Shown: positions 23,056 to 34,298 of the stretch, in pieces
Layout of the letters: every line of letters starts with the position of its first letter
Numbering within the stretch: the stretch's first letter is position 1
Assembly (NCBI GenBank): GCA_964017125.1
Contig: CAXHKU010000956.1
Location: forward strand, 27,251 to 91,250
DNA from: Flabesymbios commensalis
Taxonomy: Eukaryota > Annelida > Polychaeta > Terebellida > Flabelligeridae
Direction: 5' to 3'
Length of the DNA stretch: 64,000 nucleotides
Position numbers and translations under genes: made by a program
Notes under the pieces: model-generated
Databases searched by the model: none
Told to the model about the DNA's origin: nothing
What the model saw: only the letters and a program-made list of their open reading frames with translations

Positions 23056-23438
23056 CCTTTATTTAGACTTTTCTGCAACAATCATATTCCAGACATGAAT
23101 AAATTATTCTGGCTTTTTCTGTTATCCACTCACCCGAATACGTACTGTGCATGAAACTATACCGGGTATATTATAACGATTATGTCAGCAATCCTTTTTT
23201 ATGTTATTTGCATAGAAGGTATGTCACAACAATTATGATGTGCCATACTTATATAAAACACTAGGTAAACATTGTATTTCAGTAACAAGTTGCGGGCACT
23301 CGATATCCTCTTTCATAAACGGGCGTAAATAGTGCATCAGTGATTGTAGAGCTTGCAATGCGAGAGCTCCAGGGTTCAAATACCTTTCTGTCGTTTCACA
23401 TTGAAGACTGGCGCAACTCTCGCGACTAGGCTATCATT
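23056..23438. other. Non-coding stretch
   Basis: No gene or repeat recognised. Confidence 0.35.
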
Positions 23439-23560
23439 TTAACCCTTTCATCGCTTAAGTTTTCAGTTCAAATTTTCACTTACTTGAAGCTGTGTCTCGC
23501 TCTCGCGATCCACAGCTTCAAGTTAGTGAAAATTATTAAATCTGGCAAACTGAAGACCAC
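23439..23560. mobile_element. TTAA MITE, left end and hairpin
   Basis: TTAACCCTTTCATCGC, then the hairpin TTCACTTACTTGAAGCTGTG / CACAGCTTCAAGTTAGTGAA. The right end is missing. Confidence 0.6.
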
Positions 23561-23769
23561 TATTTTATGTTACAGACCTGAGAGTATGAGAACTTTTTCA
23601 CATTCAAAATATGTTTTCTTGAGGTGATTATTATATTCTACACTATTATAGTCGTGCTTTATAGCAGTTATGTTGCATTTCTGCTGAGCAAAGCGAGAGC
23701 TGAGCGAAAGACAACGCCTTTTCAGCACTGAATTGCAGCACACTGGGACTATCTGGGCATACACAGGGG

Positions 23770-23889
23770 TACATCCACTAGACATGCCCAGAACCCTTTG
23801 TTAGAAATAACGCACAATGTATTTGTCTCCAGTCCGCGCCAGCCCCATCTGCAGATTGGCACATCCACTAGACATGCCCAGAACCCTTC
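23770..23889. repeat. Two direct copies of a 27-bp motif
   Basis: ACATCCACTAGACATGCCCA plus GAACCCTT occurs at about 23771 and 23861. Confidence 0.7.
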
Positions 23890-25406
23890 AAAATATCGGA
23901 TGTCAGAATAACCCACCATCAGCCATTCATCTCGCGTCATCAGATCTGTGCATCACTCACTTTTCATTTATGTATTGTACTCTTTTAACGTGTTGCAGTC
24001 ATTTTAATGAACGTCGAAAAGTTACTGTTAAGTAGGCCTATTAATTGTACTTTTTACGGATTGGCCCTTGCATGTATGTACGTTTATTTGATTTGTTTTA
24101 TATCATGTTGCTCCCTAAAGGGGCTTGATCCAGATTATTGCGAATCAGATGCAAACGATGTGTGTATAACTGGTGGGAACGCCTCTAGTTATCAGGGTTA
24201 TCAACAATAAACTGGATGCGGAAGCAAAAATCCTAATCAGAATGACCTGATATGAGATGTCACAGATGATGACATTGTATACATTATAATGATAACAGCA
24301 TTGTCGTTGTTAGTGTTACGTACATAATAGAAGCTGACATTGACGGCAAAACAACGGGTACTTTTGTAACATGCTCCTTTCTGATCTTATTCTGTGTAAT
24401 GTGGCTCAATATGAGGCAGGGAAATATTGTTTGAATATTTCAGACCTTTTCGGTAAGCTCTCACCCCTGACTCATACTATATGAAAAAAAATATTATTAT
24501 TGATGTATAAATATTCCAAGACGCAATTGTAACTTTAAGGGGCTGGATATTACTCTCATATAAATTGATTTAATTTGACACCATGCATTTGCAAATCTTT
24601 TGCAATCGTTCTTTACCCATAATACTTTGATTTACGAATTTATCACGCGACGGTATGCGTGGTTGTAAACCTCACCCGTAATTGAGCGTCGCTATTAAAC
24701 TTCACATAGGTTTTATATTGTTTAACTAATAACATTATGGACGCCCCGCTAACCGTCAGCCATTTTTTCAAGTTTTATTCACCTTGAGAGGGAAATGAAA
24801 ATGTCTCGATGATATCAGATTCCCAACCTGAAGCAGCTCAGACGTACGAGCCTACAGTGCCCGCAGCAAGTTATTTTTGTACTTTCTTTTTTTCTGATTC
24901 AACAATAAACAGGTGATAATATGGCTAGTTGAGTGACTCAATCCACCCGTCCATCTGGCTCTGTTATCTTATTTACGCTTTGTGGACTTGTCTTTTTGTG
25001 GACTTTCTGTTTGTCTTTTCCCGTATTTGTTCCAGTTCTAAGTTAGATGAGATGTCACTGACATCAGACAATGATAAAATTCACGGTTAGATAGTCAGAA
25101 ATCGGAGGAATGGATCTCTGGTTGCGTTTTTCAAAGCTGTAGATTGCGCTAGGAATGCAAGCTTAGGATGAACGAGCAATTTCTCAAATAATTGTACGAG
25201 GATACCATTTAACATTCATCTTCTAGTGACGTATAATAAGCGCACACAATTATTTCACATTAACATTTTTTAATTTTTTTAATTTCAGATAAAAATATTA
25301 AGAATTTACATTTTGAAACCAACGAGTAGGCTACTGAACGGCGTCATTAATTATATGATTGTGATAACACTTCATATATCAAAATAACTATTGCATAATG
25401 GGCCTA
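23890..25406. other. Non-coding stretch
   Basis: No gene, RNA gene or repeat family recognised; AT-rich. Confidence 0.35.
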
Positions 25407-25663
25407 TTAACTCTTTTAATCTCTCAAGATGCATTAAAGCATCATTTTACACCATTGAAAACATACTTGATTTTCTCACAGCTAAGGGTTTTGGAAGGCA
25501 AATTCCGATGAAATTGCTCTACAAATACATGTATAGTAGGTTTCTTTAGTTTATCACCCACATCAAATCATCTTCATCCACTACAAGTCCAGAATTGCGA
25601 CAGTAATTCGCGGCTTGTAGTGGATAAAGATGACAATGGTAAATTCAGGCTCAAAAGGGTTAA
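25407..25663. mobile_element. TTAA MITE, complete (~257 bp)
   Basis: TTAACTCTTTTAATCTC at the left, CTCAAAAGGGTTAA at the right. The internal hairpin is CTTCATCCACTACAAG / CTTGTAGTGGATAAAGATG. A related reversed fragment is at about 21305-21480. The right TTAA is followed by another worn member (to about 25830). Confidence 0.65.
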
Positions 25664-25975
25664 CATTTAAAGTGCTGAATTATTTCTATATGAACCCAAA
25701 GTCTAATGTTATGGGACGATTATATATGGAAATAGTCTACTATTTCATTGCAGGGGTCAACTTTAAACGTCAGAATCAGTTAGATTCTAAATTCTAAAGT
25801 CGACCCCCGCACCAAAAGGGTTGACACAAATCATATCGGCTGTATGCTTAGTCGCAAGGTTAAATACCTGTCTACTATTTATGCTGTATATTTTGTGTAA
25901 TTGGTTTATATGTTTATTATGTAGCTATTAGTAGTCACCTGAGCGTGTTATTTTATGTGTCTGCTCTGTAATCTC

Positions 25976-26059
25976 GAGATGTGAACCAATGTTGGTTTAA
26001 AGTTGGTCGACGCTGGTCCAACTTCAAACCAGCACTGTTTCCCCATCTCGTGTTTGTTA
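25976..26059. mobile_element. CAGCAAAC-family MITE, inner part
   Basis: AACCAATGTTGGTTTAAAGT faces ACTTCAAACCAGCACTG; right end CTCGTGTTTGTTAG. Confidence 0.6.
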
Positions 26060-26549
26060 GTTTATAGTGTGTGTGGGAGGGGTGGGCAGGTTGACAGGCC
26101 GGTAAGGTTAGAGGGGGGGGGGGCATTACATGTGAGTGGTGGCATTGACTGCTGGATGACTAAGCAGGTTTAGTGAGCAGAGATAGGCCGCCAGGCATAC
26201 AGCCACTAGATAGTGCCAGCACCATCTAACTCAACCTAACATAACAATACTCAACTCATCATTAGTACACGTGGATCATTCTACCAGCCACCTCATTACA
26301 TGAGGTAACATGGAGGACTCGTCAGGATAATTATCTTCCTCACGGATTATGGCAGGGTTCCAGGTGTATCCATCTGTGGGTACATGGACATATTCAGTGG
26401 TGTAGTACTGTACAGTTAACCTCGCTGTATGTGCCCTAATCTAGAGACAGCTGACGTACATCAGCTGGAAGAATACAACTTTACAGGTAGTGGTTTATCT
26501 GGAGTGACTTTTAGACATGGAGACTGAGAGGTATCATAATTATATACAA
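26060..26549. other. Non-coding stretch
   Basis: A G run (26111-26120) and otherwise nothing recognised. Confidence 0.35.
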
Positions 26550-26772
26550 TTAACTCTTGTGCTGCTGTGTTGTTAGTTAGTATTTTTCATCATTTGAAGC
26601 TGGAATTGCTGACGCAAATTCCAGCTTCAAATAATGATAAATACTGTTATTTATGAAAAATAAACATGTATCTGCAAATTTAGATTCTGCTTCCATCAGA
26701 AACTATTTTATAAATGGATTTCAGTAGCATTTTATATTCGTATATATTCAGGCCTGGCAGGACAAGAGTTAA
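26550..26772. mobile_element. TTAA MITE, complete (CTCTTGTGCTGC subtype, 223 bp)
   Basis: Terminal TTAA on both sides; ends CTCTTGTGCTGCTG and the complement of CTCTTGTCCTGCC. The hairpin ATCATTTGAAGCTGGAATT / AATTCCAGCTTCAAATAAT lies inside. The same subtype, worn, is at 40163 and 51526. Confidence 0.75.
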
Positions 26773-27674
26773 TTTAAAAGAAACCCTTTAATTACACCTA
26801 TCCTCACTGTACAGTGTATGTAATGTGCCCTAACCTAACGTACATCTCTACACAGTGCTACAAGTAGTGGGTTATCTCGGTGACCTTTAGACGCGGGAAG
26901 GTGAGCATGGATCATATAGCAATTAATTAACCCTTCAACGACGAGGTCATTTCTTTATTGTATTGTGAGACAGTTTAATGAGCAAGGAAGGATAATTCAT
27001 AATCATAAGAGAACATTCAGATTTCTTGTTTAATCTTTAAGTTGTATTTGTTTACCTTTCTTAACCCTTTCAATCCCACATTACTAATTGTATTTTATTC
27101 ATATGAACCTGGCATTTCTACCCTAATTACCAGCTCAACCAATGACAAATAAATCTACCGGGTATAAACTAGCCATCTTGTAATTTACAATTGCATGATA
27201 TTTAAAGTTATGTTTATTTGATAACTCGAGTCAATAATTTGATACATGGTCTATGTTCATCTAACTCAATAAAATATTTTTATATAGAAAATAGCTTATA
27301 AAACATTAAAAAAGGTCGTTCGCAGGAAGGTTTAACCAGCATCCTAGTTATTCTGATGCTGGGCCAGCATCGCAGACTTGTGTGTTCTGGAATATGTGGA
27401 TTATTTTCCCTTTCTCTGTCTGAGAACAGTCAGTACATGCAAACATTCAAATAATAACAGCACTTCACCTTCCCAGTCACCTGGGTTTTTATCCATATTT
27501 ATTCTCACCAGGTTACACGTGTTCTCATTGACCCCCTGAGCAATGTCCTATACATGGAAGTATTATCTCATTATGATCGTGCTGTGTCTGTCAATATTAA
27601 TAACCATAGACGCGCAACATTGACCTTTTCTCCTCAAAATATAAATAGATGGTATGATCGGACTGACGTCATAT

Positions 27675-28065
27675 TTAACCCTCTGTCACTGATCTCCAAC
27701 TCACAAATATGAACTACATTACAGATGTTTAATAAATTTATTCAATTCATTGAATAAATAATAGTATGATCCATCACAATGATGTCATTGGATTATCATC
27801 TTTGAATAGTTTTTAAATGAGTAAATTTTCATTTACATTGAATGTTAACATTTGAAGCGATATATAGTTTTTTTTGATGCCATTTTGTTAGATGTTTAAA
27901 TCGCAGAATTATTGGGAAAGAAATGTGTGTTTAAACAGCAAAGATTTGCAATTATGTATTGTTTGGTCCCAAATTAATCATATATGAATAATTTTCGCCT
28001 ACTTGATTTTGTGGATTGTGGTTACTGGTAGCGGGACACAACTTCAAGTGGGTGATTTTTTTTAA
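27675..28065. mobile_element. TTAA MITE, diverged and expanded
   Basis: TTAACCCTCTGTCACTGATC at the left. The typical GGGAAAGAAATGTGTGTTTA and hairpin half CACAACTTCAAGTGGGTGA lie near the right. Longer than its relatives, so probably carrying extra sequence. Confidence 0.45.
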
Positions 28066-28716
28066 TGGGAGCACTGGATTAAGGTGAATGAATTTAAGAA
28101 TAAATATCTGGGTGGTCGAAGGTTTAATTTGTTTTCTTTCACTTGAGGCTTTAAACTTGTGTCAGCAACCATTAAAGTCCTTATTTGAGGAAATGGTCGT
28201 GACTTTGGTCGGTTTTACTATTGTTTCTACCATCCTAATTAAAAATAACGTCATTGTATATAATATGAAGGGATGGGAGAGGTTTGGTCTCTATTTTTCA
28301 TATTTGACACATTTGTATTTGTTTGCCATCCACCATATCTTTCATCGCATGTAATTTTATATTAATTTATATAATAATTTCATTTTGTGAAGCGACCATG
28401 ATCTATTTTCTCAAAAGCCATCTATTGATCTATTGAGCTGAATGTCGCTGTGTAAATGTGCAACTTGGCATGTCGAGTGGTCCAATGTGCAGAAAGGGGA
28501 GGAAAAACAGCCATGTCACTGTCTGATCGATTCATATCTAGATAATATGTTTGTATTCATTTCCATACACCACATTTAGACAAATTAATGGTTCAATAGT
28601 TTTAATTATTGATACCTGCAGTGCATCACACGGAGGATGTTTGAACAGATGATACATGTTATTAAACAAAATATATCTGCCTGTATAGATGCTATAATCA
28701 GATAATGAGTATAATT
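28066..28716. other. Non-coding stretch
   Basis: The 88-codon open frame at 28088-28354 has no recognisable domain and I do not call it a gene. Confidence 0.35.
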
Positions 28717-28967
28717 TTAACCTTTTAAGAGCACTGATGTCGACCGCGGTAGACATTCTGTGTTTTTATTAGCACCTGAATAATTCCTGCTAACGAGCTG
28801 TTCACAGTAAAATATGCCTTCAATCTTGTAACACTGATATATATTGGGACTTATATTTCACAAATAACATGAATTTTCTGTCACTTGAAGTTGTGTATCG
28901 CGGCAGCGAGACACAACTTCAAGTGACTGAAAATTTAAATTGAATTTCTCAGTGCTCTAAGGGTCAA
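28717..28967. mobile_element. TTAA MITE, complete (~250 bp)
   Basis: TTAACCTTTTAAGAGCACTGA faces TCAGTGCTCTAAGGG; the right site is TCAA. Hairpin: GTCACTTGAAGTTGTGT / ACACAACTTCAAGTGAC. Confidence 0.75.
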
Positions 28968-29279
28968 TATAGACGCTGTAAATGTGATCGACTTTTCAGG
29001 GGAGTTAAATTACCCACATCACTGTTGGTAGAATCATTTCATGTCATGTCCACTTATCACGAGTGATGGATATTACATTAGAACCACAGCAGTCGTATAG
29101 CGTGTCATCAGCTCACAATAATCTATACATATATATATATATCTATTTCTGCTGTGTCATCTTCTGTTCGTTGACCTTGGTATATGTGAGCGGCGTGTCT
29201 ATACTGCCAATAGATTTAATGTATCTAACCGTATGAGTATGACCCACTTCAATAATCACCAATATATAGCACTTCGCCT

Positions 29280-29400
29280 TTAAAAGCTGGACATTTAACC
29301 AATGTTGTTTTAATGTTGGTCCACCTTCTTCGACGCTGTCCCAATAATAATCCAAAATTGTTCAGCGTCCATTGTACCAATATATCGTGCCTATTCGACC
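29280..29400. mobile_element. CAGCAAAC-family MITE, diverged
   Basis: AACCAATGTTGTTTTAATGT faces a worn right arm; the centre CTTCTTCGACGCTGTCCC is kept. Confidence 0.4.
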
Positions 29401-29694
29401 GCATCAACCTCAGCTTTAATAAATAGACCGTAGTTTCCAAGTACATTAGTTAAATAAGGTTTTTACCGTTGATACCGTACTTAAGATGTGGCTATTAACA
29501 TGATTATTTGTTGTATATGATGGCCATGCTGACCAAATTTGAATAAAATTGTTCAGAACTGGCTTCCCTGAACCATTTACTTCGTACTTCAAAACCATTA
29601 TATTTTAGAAGGGTATCAACAGATCAAGCAATGTTTCAAACATATGTTTCATCGAGACCCGCATATTGGAGTTTTTGCAGGACATGGACATATA

Positions 29695-30030
29695 CTCAGC
29701 AAACACAGACATTGAGCTATTGGTGTTTTAATGCAGCCCACCGCCAGCGACGCTGGCCCACCATTAAACTACCATTAGCTTAACCTTTTCACTACCATAC
29801 ATGACGGAAATTTCCGTCGTCATTCGTCAATGAACGTAACCATAAAATGACACAAATTTTCGTCAAATATATACTACATTTATGTATTTTTCGTCATTTG
29901 AAGCTGGAAATTGCGTTAGCAATTCCAGCTTCAAATGACGAAAAATAGAACTCCTACACCAGTATATCTGGATCCTGGCATGCACCCCGGTCTGGAAGTC
30001 AAAGGGTTAACGTCAGCTGGTGTTTGCTGG
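29695..30030. mobile_element. CAGCAAAC-family MITE split by a TTAA MITE
   Basis: The left part (29695-29783) runs from CTCAGCAAACACAGACATTG to ACCATTAGC-TTAA. The right part (30007-30030) is TTAA-CGTCAGCTGGTGTTTGCTGG. Read across one TTAA they make a normal element end, so the piece between them is a later insertion. Confidence 0.8.
29780..30010. mobile_element. TTAA MITE, complete, nested in a CAGCAAAC element
   Basis: TTAACCTTTTCACTACC faces GGAAGTCAAAGGGTTAA. The hairpin TCGTCATTTGAAGCTGGAAA / CCAGCTTCAAATGACGA is nearly perfect. A second short palindrome is ACGGAAATTTCCGT. The interrupted host repeat proves that TTAA is the duplicated target, the hallmark of piggyBac-type insertion. Confidence 0.85.
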
Positions 30031-30134
30031 TTGTGTAGTACGTTTCTCATCAAGTGATCAATAATATAGAATCATAAATTGTGACATCATCCCGGTAGAT
30101 CCATGTTTATTTACAGCCGAGAGTTGTTAAGGCG

Positions 30135-30225
30135 CCAATCCTTAACCCAATATTTGTTGAATGTTGGGCCAGCGTAGCAGACGGTGGACCAACATTCAAA
30201 AAAAAATTATGTTGTGTTTTAACTC
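30135..30225. mobile_element. CAGCAAAC-family MITE, inner part
   Basis: TTGAATGTTGGGCCAGCG faces GTGGACCAACATTCAA. The outer ends are worn. Confidence 0.5.
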
Positions 30226-30496
30226 TATTATCAGATTATTTGAACTCTATTATGTCCTGTATCTACCACAGAGTGTCGTGGCTGATATCTTAAAATTCCT
30301 CCCAAGAAAACCTCAAGATATAATGTTTTAATTAAAAATCTACGTGTATACGTAAGCCAATTTATCCGAAGTTCTATTCCTGTGAAACATTGAGACAGTG
30401 CACGTGATATATATTTCTGCCAATTAAATGTATAGCTGTAAATAACAGTGCGTTATACATACACTATAAGCATGATAAGTATGCGATTGAAGTTCT

Positions 30497-30726
30497 TTAA
30501 CCCCTAGCGCACTGACGCTCACTATACTTCCGTGATTTTACTCGCATTTGTGTAATTAGTTTTTGAAACATAAAACCATCTTCAAATCTGTGAAATTCAT
30601 ACGTTGTGACTTAATATTACAAATGCAAATAAGTTTCATTTACTTGAAGTTGTGAATCGCGATAGGGAAACACAACTTTAGGTGACTACAAATTTCAATT
30701 GAACAGCTCAGCGCTCTAAGGGTTAA
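30497..30726. mobile_element. TTAA MITE, complete (230 bp)
   Basis: TTAACCCCTAGCGCACTGA faces TCAGCGCTCTAAGGGTTAA. Internal hairpin: TTTACTTGAAGTTGTGAATC / AACACAACTTTAGGTGA. Confidence 0.8.
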
Positions 30727-30949
30727 GTTGCATGTACTTGGAAACACGTGTAATTGTATCATCACTGTGACCTACTAAGTTTAAGTGTGTGGACATATCT
30801 GGGATGTGTTTTTTGATGTATGGATATATATTACTCACTTTAAATAGTGATATACTTATTATTTATCAAATTGAACACACATATTGCTTTGCCTACACTT
30901 TTATTGAACACAAGTATATTCGTCATATTTCGTTGTTTTTTAACAATTT

Positions 30950-31032
30950 AAGCAATGCTACTTTAATGTTGCTCCACTGTCTGCGACGTTGGGCCAGCTT
31001 TAATCTATCATTGTTTTTTGTGTGGCGTTTAC
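30950..31032. mobile_element. CAGCAAAC-family MITE, diverged
   Basis: GCTACTTTAATGTTGCTCCA with the centre GTCTGCGACGTTGGGCCAGC; right end GTTTACTGGGC. Confidence 0.45.
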
Positions 31033-31047
31033 TGGGCTACATATCCA

Positions 31048-31150
31048 CCCAGCAAACACAAGACATTAGGTCAATGTTGGTTTAATGCCGGCCCATCGTC
31101 TACTGCGCCTGTCCAACATTAAACCAACATTGGTTGGAAATGTAGTTTGC
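31048..31150. mobile_element. CAGCAAAC-family MITE, good copy
   Basis: CCCAGCAAACACAAGACATT at the left. TCAATGTTGGTTTAATGCCG faces GTCCAACATTAAACCAACAT. The right end is partly worn. Confidence 0.75.
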
Positions 31151-31167
31151 ACGACGGATGACATCCT

Positions 31168-31262
31168 CCCATCAAACAGAATGCGTTGAGCCAACGTTGT
31201 TTTAATGTTGGCCGGCCGTCTTCGACGTCGTACCAACATAAAAACAACATTGGTTTTTTGTC
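31168..31262. mobile_element. CAGCAAAC-family MITE
   Basis: CCCATCAAACAGAATGCGTT; CCAACGTTGTTTTAATGTTG faces ACCAACATAAAAACAACATT; centre GGCCGTCTTCGACGTCG. Confidence 0.65.
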
Positions 31263-32900
31263 ATGTACTGTTTTACTGAGATAAATCAATCAAAAAATAT
31301 GTTTCCTGTGATTAATACGTTATCTGGCTTGTCTCTGGTCTCCCAGCTTGGTGGCTGGCTGGTCACGCAGCCCTCTTGTTCTGAGGGGGCTACATGTTGT
31401 TGTTATATGCAGGCCTGTGAGTGTGACAGGAGGGAGATTATTGATTCAGTCAGATATTGTCAGTCATTGTTAATGGCTGTGTTGATTCTCCTGCGTCATA
31501 AGAGCTTAGCCTACCACGGTATGCACCATGTTTACATGTTGTCTAATTGATGTACATGCTGACCTTAGACAGCTGGGGACATCACTTCACCATCAGACAG
31601 TAGATGTGACATGATCAACAGGCAAATACAAGCACATCAAAACAACGTGATCCTGGTATATTGTCTATTTTATCTGCTTATCTAGTTTTGATTTTTTTAA
31701 TTGAATTATATCTATTGTAAATGAACCATATCGGGAAACATATAGTAGCCTTTGTTCATAGAGAGAGAGATAAGGAGAGGTAAGATAATATTTATCTGAA
31801 AGCGGCATGTTACAATGCAACCATAAAAATTAACCTGGGCCTATAATCTACCGGAATATCAACAAGTTTCAACAATAACAATATTATAAGGCCACACATT
31901 TTAATCACATTTCTTAAAAATTATGCATTTATCATGAAAAATATTTTTTAATTGTTACCATAGCTCATACCACATTACCTGATTATAAGATTTGATTTTA
32001 AAAAAATCGATATTACAGTTTTTTTATTTAAGAGTATTATCTATTGACAGATGACCTGCATTTTCGTATGTTATCTGGTTATAAAAACAAGTGACTGATA
32101 AAATATTTGGTTAATTTTTCTCATATTCATAGAGCAATTAGTTAAAAATGTTATTTAATTATTTATATATGTATGCAAATATTGATTATTTGAAAATGTT
32201 ATTAATTATTTATGGCTGGTAAATTGCGAAAGGGTTCAAGTTTTTTTTTATCAAAATTCATGGTATCCCAGTATACATTCCTATATATATATGTTATTTG
32301 TTGAAAACAAGTCAACGATTCAAAAATTAATTTGTTTTGTAATAAAAGACATTGCATGCCCAGTAGAAACCCAAACATTGTAAAAAAATAAGGAAATAAG
32401 TGCACAAGACTGCATAAAGTAGTGCAAATTTGTAGGTTAGTACACAGAAAATGTTCCCTTCCACTGTGTCTTTTGGGAATATCCATTTTGGTGATTGGCT
32501 GACTGTAATAAGTTGAACTGCTTATTGCTCATAATAATTATACACCCATCAAAGGCTAAAATATATAATTTTTACCCCGTTGAAGCTGTGTCTCGCCAGT
32601 GCGTCTCACAACGTCAAATGGATAAAAATGACTTACATGTGTTCTATTTGAATCAAAATTTATGCCAATCCAGCTAATTCAATGACCATTTCTCCTTCAA
32701 ATTTTCTACTTTGATGGTCAAATAAAAAGGCTAGAACTGGCTATAGGCGTGATCAGTGATTGAGCCGATATGATTTGAAATGCGCAGATTTTATATTATT
32801 GCTATAATGTAGCTCGATTATTCACACATTATTCAATACATGGGATGATATCTGGAGCATATCTCTGTACATGATCAGAATGATGACTTGCAAAATGTGA
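31263..32900. other. Non-coding stretch
   Basis: No gene recognised. A worn hairpin remnant of the TTAA family (GAAGCTGTGTCTCGCCAGTG) is at about 32575-32640. Confidence 0.35.
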
Positions 32901-33047
32901 AGGTCACTGCACATAAGAGGTGATATATAGAATCGTATCAAAGCACTCCAGGACATGGTTTTTTAAAGCAACCCTTGTGATGTTAGTACATGTATTTCCT
33001 ATTCATTTTCAACTTCAAGTTTGTGAATTTTTTTTAATGTAGCGCTT

Positions 33048-33284
33048 TAAGGGTTATATTTTTATATAAACCATGGAGACCAAAGGGTTTTTTTCAATTT
33101 GAAATCATCGTAATTGTCTTAGTTATCTCTTTTCACTTCATTTGAATATCTATGTTACGGGTCTACAGCCATTACAAATAGTTTAGTTCTTAAAGTGTGG
33201 GGATCGATTTTAGACATCAGAATCTGACGTCTACAGATGTCGGATTCTGACGACTAAAGTCTATCCCCGCACTGTAAGGGTTAA
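33048..33284. mobile_element. TTAA MITE, CCCCGCACTG subtype
   Basis: The right end CCCCGCACTGTAAGGGTTAA is clean. The hairpin TCAGAATCTGACGTCTACAG / GTCGGATTCTGACGAC is subtype-specific. Its left end abuts the right end of another worn copy (GCGCTTTAAGGGTTA). Confidence 0.6.
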
Positions 33285-33358
33285 AAGGATTTTTTTTCTT
33301 TATTTTAAGGTACAATTTAGCAGGAATTACATTTTTTAAAACGGAGAACAATTTTCCT

Positions 33359-33545
33359 TTAACCCTTAAAACAGTACTTTAAATTTTCACCCACTGTCGT
33401 GATTCACAAGTTCAAGTGGGTGAACATTACCCATATAGCGAGACATGAATTCAAGTGGATGACTTATAACCTAAACACTTGTTAAGACAAATATTGTGCA
33501 ATATTGAAACCAAACAAAACCAAGACGTGGGAAGGTAAATGGTTA
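33359..33545. mobile_element. TTAA MITE, diverged
   Basis: TTAACCCTTAAAACAGTAC at the left; hairpin TTTCACCCACTGTCGTG / CACAAGTTCAAGTGGGTGAA. The right end is unclear. Confidence 0.45.
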
Positions 33546-34004
33546 AGCTTCTTGCTTATAGCCAGCTATCAGTTGTCTGAAGATGTTGATGAGAGCAGCC
33601 TATGTGACTTATATATATAAGAAAAGACCAAAAATACAATTGTACTCTGTGTAAGCCATAACAAATTACCAAGAAGTACATGTACATTATGATTAACCAT
33701 TACATTGCTGAAATATTGTGATTATGAATACCAGACTCAATTTCTGAATAAGAAAAGCACTTTCAGAAGGTCATAGGTGGCTTGGTTAGCTGTTTCTGTT
33801 TCGTTTGAACACCTATTTTAAGACCTTAGGGTCTACACTGTACATGTACATTTATTATTATTATAAATATTGTACTATTTGTGGTCTGATACTGACATCA
33901 AAAGTCGTTCCCTTGGGACTGAATTGATTGTAGAGTGGTCACCATTCAGCTTTTTATTTGCTTTATTTACATCTCTTTTTTACGAATGTGGTTTATCTTT
34001 TCAG

Positions 34005-34298
34005 GAATGAGGAATTACCCGCCTGATGGATGTTGCTGACTTTATAACCCTGGAGAAAGCTGCATAAGCTTTGACTATTTTCACTGCTTGATATGACAGA
34101 ATGGCAAGCCTTGCACCACCACATAATCTTTCCAAATGGATGGGTATAACTGCCAGAGATAGAATATTTCTGCATCAGCCAGGCCAATTCACAGTTTGTC
34201 AAGTAACATTACACACTATAATATCTTGTGGTATATTTTTTTCTGCTGTTAATATATCTACTCATTAGTGACTGGTGCTCAACTAAAGTGATTTCAAA
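34005..34298 (+). other. Probable 5' UTR part of the first Keap1 coding exon
   Basis: A pyrimidine-rich stretch ending in CAG at 34002-34004 looks like a 3' splice site. If it is used, the exon begins at 34005 and carries about 294 bases of leader before the ATG. One or more upstream non-coding exons and the promoter would then lie further left; I could not locate them. Confidence 0.4.

Noticed and set aside
22718-23098. 126-codon open frame
   Set aside because: It covers the tRNA-derived SINE almost exactly; the related - strand frame at 13618-13875 is the other SINE copy.
28088-28354. 88-codon frame as a small membrane protein
   Set aside because: Hydrophobic content follows from AT-rich codons; no start context or homology cue, and it lies next to MITEs.
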